A DNA stretch of 47,104 bases from Cupriavidus sp. GTDB taxonomy: Bacteria > Pseudomonadota > Gammaproteobacteria > Burkholderiales > Burkholderiaceae. Shown here piece by piece: positions 44,451 through 47,104 of this stretch (its first letter is position 1; each line of letters opens with the position of its first letter). The position numbers and the translations under genes are program-made. The stretch covers positions 1 through 47,104 of the forward strand of contig JAPSLC010000042.1 of the NCBI GenBank assembly GCA_031181345.1. The letters run 5' to 3'. The notes beneath the pieces are model-generated. The model was not told the origin of the DNA and ran no database searches. It saw only the letters and a program-made list of their open reading frames with translations.

Positions 44451-47104
44451 TTACGATTGAGCGCCATTGTCACCATTTGCGACATCATCGGCGCCGTTGC
44501 CGGCACCATTGTCGTCGCCGTTGGTATCGGCATCGATATCGGCATCGGTATCCGTATCGCTGCCGTCGCCGTTCTCGCCATTATCGGCATCGCTTTCGAC
44601 GATGCGCTGCAGGCCGGAGAGCTTGGTGCCCTCGTCGACGTTGATCAGCGTGACGCCCTGGGTGGCGCGGCCCATCTCGCGGATTTCGGCCACGCGGGTG
44701 CGGATCAGCACGCCGCCGGTGGTGATCAGCATGATCTCGTGCTCCGGCGCGACCAGCGCGGCGGCGACCACGCGGCCGTTACGCTCGCTGGTCTGGATCG
44801 CGATCATGCCCTTGGTGCCGCGGCCGTGTCGAGTGTATTCGGTGATCGGCGTGCGCTTGCCGTAGCCGTTCTCCGTCGCGGTCAGCACGCTGCCGACCGA
44901 GCCGGCATCCTCGGCATTCTCGGCCGGCGCGACCAGCATCGCGATCACGGTCTGGCCGTCGTCCAGGTTCATGCCGCGCACGCCGCGGGCCTGCCGGCCC
45001 ATCGGACGCACGTCGTTCTCGTCGAAGCGCACCGCCTTGCCGGCATCCGAGAACAGCATCACGTCGTGCTGGCCGTCGGTGATGGCCGCGCCGATCAGGT
45101 AGTCCCCCTCGTCGAGGTCGACCGCGATGATGCCGGCCTTGCGCGGATTGGAGAATTCGGTCAGCGCGGTCTTCTTGACGGTGCCGCGGGCGGTCGCCAT
45201 GAAGATGAAGTGCTCGGCGTCGAACTGGCGCACCGGCAGGATCACCGTGATCTTCTCACCCTCCTGCAGCGGGAACATATTGACGATCGGCCGGCCGCGC
45301 GAGGTCCGCGAGCCCTGCGGGACTTCATAGACCTTCAGCCAGTACAGGCGGCCGCGGTTCGAGAAGCACAGGATGTAGTCGTGGGTGTTGGCGACGAACA
45401 GCGTATCGATCCAGTCGTCTTCCTTGGTCGCCATCGCCTGCTTGCCGCGGCCGCCGCGCTTCTGCGCGCGGTACTCCGAAATCGGCTGGCTCTTCATATA
45501 GCCGCTGTGCGACAGCGTGACCACCATGTCCTGCGGGGTGATCAGGTCCTCGGTATCGAGTTCGGTCGCGTTCAGCTCGATCTGTGAACGGCGGTCGTCG
45601 CCGAATTCGGCACGGATCGCGGTCAGTTCGTCGGTGATGATGGTGGTAATGCGCTCCGGACGAGCCAGGATGTCGAGCAGGTCGGTGATGGCGTCCATCA
45701 CGTCGCGATACTCCTGCACGATCTTGTCCTGCTCCAGGCCGGTCAGGCGCTGCAGGCGCATCTGCAGGATTTCCTGGGCTTGCGAGTCGGACAGGCGGTA
45801 CAGGCCATCGTCCTGCATGCCGAACACCGGCGGCAGGCCGTCCGGGCGGTAGGCCGCGCGGCCACCCGGGGTATCGGTCTCGGCGCGCGCCAGCATCTCG
45901 CGCACCAGTTGCGAATCCCAGGACTTGGCCATCAGCTCCTGCTTGGCGATCGGCGGGGTCGGCGCGGCCTTGATGATCGCGATGAACTCGTCGATGTTGG
46001 CCAGCGCCACCGCCAGGCCCTCCAGCACATGGCCACGCTCGCGGGCCTTGCGCAGCTCGAACACGGTGCGGCGGGTCACCACCTCGCGCCGATGCGACAG
46101 GAAGCACTCCAGCATCTGGCGCAGGTTCAGCAGGCGCGGCTGGCCGTCGACCAGCGCCACCATGTTCATGCCGAAGGTGTCCTGCAGCTGGGTGTTCTTA
46201 TATAGGTTGTTCAGAACGACCTCGGGCACCTCGTTGCGCTTGAGCTCGATCACCACGCGCATGCCGGACTTGTCCGATTCGTCGCGGATGTCGGAGATGC
46301 CCTCGACCTTCTTCTCGGTGACCAGCTCGGCGATGCGCTCCAGCAGGGTGCGCTTGTTCACCTGGTAGGGCAGCTCGTCGATGATGATCGCCTGCCGCTG
46401 CCCGCGGTCGATATCCTCGAAGTGGGTACGTGCTCGCATCACCACTCGGCCCCGGCCGGTGCGGTAGCCTTCGCGCACGCCCTGGATGCCGTAGATGATG
46501 CCGGCGGTCGGGAAATCGGGCGCCGGAATCAGCTCGATCAGCTCGTCGACCGTCGCCTGCGGGTTGCGCAGCAGATGCAGACAGCCGTCGACCACTTCGT
46601 TCAGATTGTGCGGCGGGATATTGGTGGCCATGCCGACCGCAATGCCCGACGAACCGTTGATCAGCAGATTCGGGATACGGGCGGGCAGGATTTGCGGCTC
46701 GTTTTCGGAGCCGTCGTAGTTCGGGACAAAATCGACGGTTTCCTTATCGATGTCCAGCAGCATTTCATGCGCTATCTTGGACAACCGGATTTCCGTATAA
46801 CGCATGGCCGCGGCATTGTCGCCGTCGACCGAACCGAAATTGCCTTGGCCGTCGACCAGCATATAACGCAGCGAAAAATCCTGCGCCATACGGACGATCG
46901 TGTCGTAGACCGCGGTATCGCCGTGCGGGTGATATTTACCAATCACATCGCCAACGATACGCGCCGACTTCTTATAAGGGCGGTTCCAGTCGTTGTTCAG
47001 CTCGTGCATCGCAAACAGCACTCGCCGATGGACGGGCTTCAGGCCGTCCCGTACATCGGGAAGCGCGCGCCCGACGATCACGCTCATCGCGTAATCCAGG
47101 TACG
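44451..47104 (-). CDS. gyrA: DNA gyrase subunit A (N-terminus cut by window edge)
   Basis: Breakage-reunion subunit of DNA gyrase. The window begins in YLDYAMSVIVGRALPDVRDG, so only some 30-40 residues are missing. The quinolone-determining region reads YHPHGDTAVYD (Thr at the E. coli Ser83 position, Asp at 87). The catalytic tyrosine is in AAAMRYTEIRL. The GyrA box appears as AQKRGGRGKQ in the C-terminal wrapping domain, followed by the six-bladed pinwheel. The protein ends in a 48-residue Asp/Asn/Gly-rich tail. Confidence 0.97.
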   Translation of the reverse strand, partial: YLDYAMSVIVGRALPDVRDGLKPVHRRVLFAMHELNNDWNRPYKKSARIVGDVIGKYHPHGDTAVYDTIVRMAQDFSLRYMLVDGQGNFGSVDGDNAAAMRYTEIRLSKIAHEMLLDIDKETVDFVPNYDGSENEPQILPARIPNLLINGSSGIAVGMATNIPPHNLNEVVDGCLHLLRNPQATVDELIELIPAPDFPTAGIIYGIQGVREGYRTGRGRVVMRARTHFEDIDRGQRQAIIIDELPYQVNKRTLLERIAELVTEKKVEGISDIRDESDKSGMRVVIELKRNEVPEVVLNNLYKNTQLQDTFGMNMVALVDGQPRLLNLRQMLECFLSHRREVVTRRTVFELRKARERGHVLEGLAVALANIDEFIAIIKAAPTPPIAKQELMAKSWDSQLVREMLARAETDTPGGRAAYRPDGLPPVFGMQDDGLYRLSDSQAQEILQMRLQRLTGLEQDKIVQEYRDVMDAITDLLDILARPERITTIITDELTAIRAEFGDDRRSQIELNATELDTEDLITPQDMVVTLSHSGYMKSQPISEYRAQKRGGRGKQAMATKEDDWIDTLFVANTHDYILCFSNRGRLYWLKVYEVPQGSRTSRGRPIVNMFPLQEGEKITVILPVRQFDAEHFIFMATARGTVKKTALTEFSNPRKAGIIAVDLDEGDYLIGAAITDGQHDVMLFSDAGKAVRFDENDVRPMGRQARGVRGMNLDDGQTVIAMLVAPAENAEDAGSVGSVLTATENGYGKRTPITEYTRHGRGTKGMIAIQTSERNGRVVAAALVAPEHEIMLITTGGVLIRTRVAEIREMGRATQGVTLINVDEGTKLSGLQRIVESDADNGENGDGSDTDTDADIDADTNGDDNGAGNGADDVANGDNGAQS
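44523..44562 (-). repeat. Hexanucleotide-like repeat in the gyrA tail
   Basis: About six imperfect copies of a 6-bp unit (atcggc/atcgat/atcggt and variants) encode the Asp-Thr/Ala/Ile alternation SDTDTDADIDADT. Multiples of six keep the frame. Confidence 0.65.

Overview
The window is an ordinary core-chromosome stretch of a high-GC betaproteobacterium, most likely Burkholderiaceae of the Cupriavidus/Ralstonia type. This rests on gene order (gyrA-serC-pheA-hisC-tyrA-aroA-cmk-rpsA-ihfB-lapAB-ugd-hldA-hldD, and rpsP-rimM-trmD-rplS next to dnaE), on an intracellular PHB depolymerase, on a monofunctional heptose kinase, and on a dispersed CCCGC-TTTC-GCGGG hairpin repeat. Both ends are cut inside genes: dnaE on the left (C-terminal half missing) and gyrA on the right (short N-terminus missing). 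I saw no tRNA, rRNA, CRISPR array, insertion sequence or prophage.

Layout. 1-6.2 kb: dnaE(-), tRNA U34 hydroxylase trhO(+), a CoA-type NUDIX hydrolase(-), then the translation operon rpsP-rimM-trmD-rplS(-) with a promoter and a UUCG-loop terminator. 6.2-9.6 kb: a row of plus-strand, mostly envelope genes (PQQ-type sugar dehydrogenase, a small secreted protein, a small membrane protein, a TM2-domain protein, a 71-residue unknown). 9.6-14.2 kb: PHB depolymerase, radical SAM protein and an Lrp-type regulator(-), divergent from dadA(+). 14.3-15.8 kb: one accessory, apparently decaying gene. 15.7-24.1 kb: acyl-CoA dehydrogenase, etfBA, the metNIQ importer, a crotonase-fold protein without the catalytic glutamates, and a class II HDAC-like deacetylase (all -). 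24.3-28.6 kb: mltB(+), cysM, uracil permease with a structured leader, and a ComEA-like protein(-). 28.8-34.7 kb: LPS and envelope genes hldD, hldA, ugd, lapB, lapA, then ihfB(-). 34.7-43.7 kb: rpsA, cmk and the aromatic/serine/histidine cluster aroA-tyrA-hisC-pheA-serC(-), interrupted by a plus-strand DUF2061 gene behind a good Fur box. 43.8 kb to the end: a DUF2059 protein and gyrA(-).

How they work together. The acyl-CoA dehydrogenase delivers electrons to EtfAB; PhaZ and the acyl-CoA enzymes point to storage polymer and fatty-acid turnover. DadA with its Lrp-type regulator oxidises D-amino acids. HldA, HldD and Ugd make LPS sugars, and LapAB sets LPS amount. PheA, TyrA, AroA, HisC and SerC form the classical aromatic amino acid supraoperon leading into cmk-rpsA-ihfB.

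No complete, clearly new system is present. The best leads are: a frame-broken, effector-like gene at 14.35-15.76 kb; a long self-complementary leader ahead of the uracil permease; terminator-like hairpins abutting the start codons of metN and serC; Fur control of DUF2061; and Asn/Gly/Asp-rich disordered tails on both IHF-beta and GyrA.
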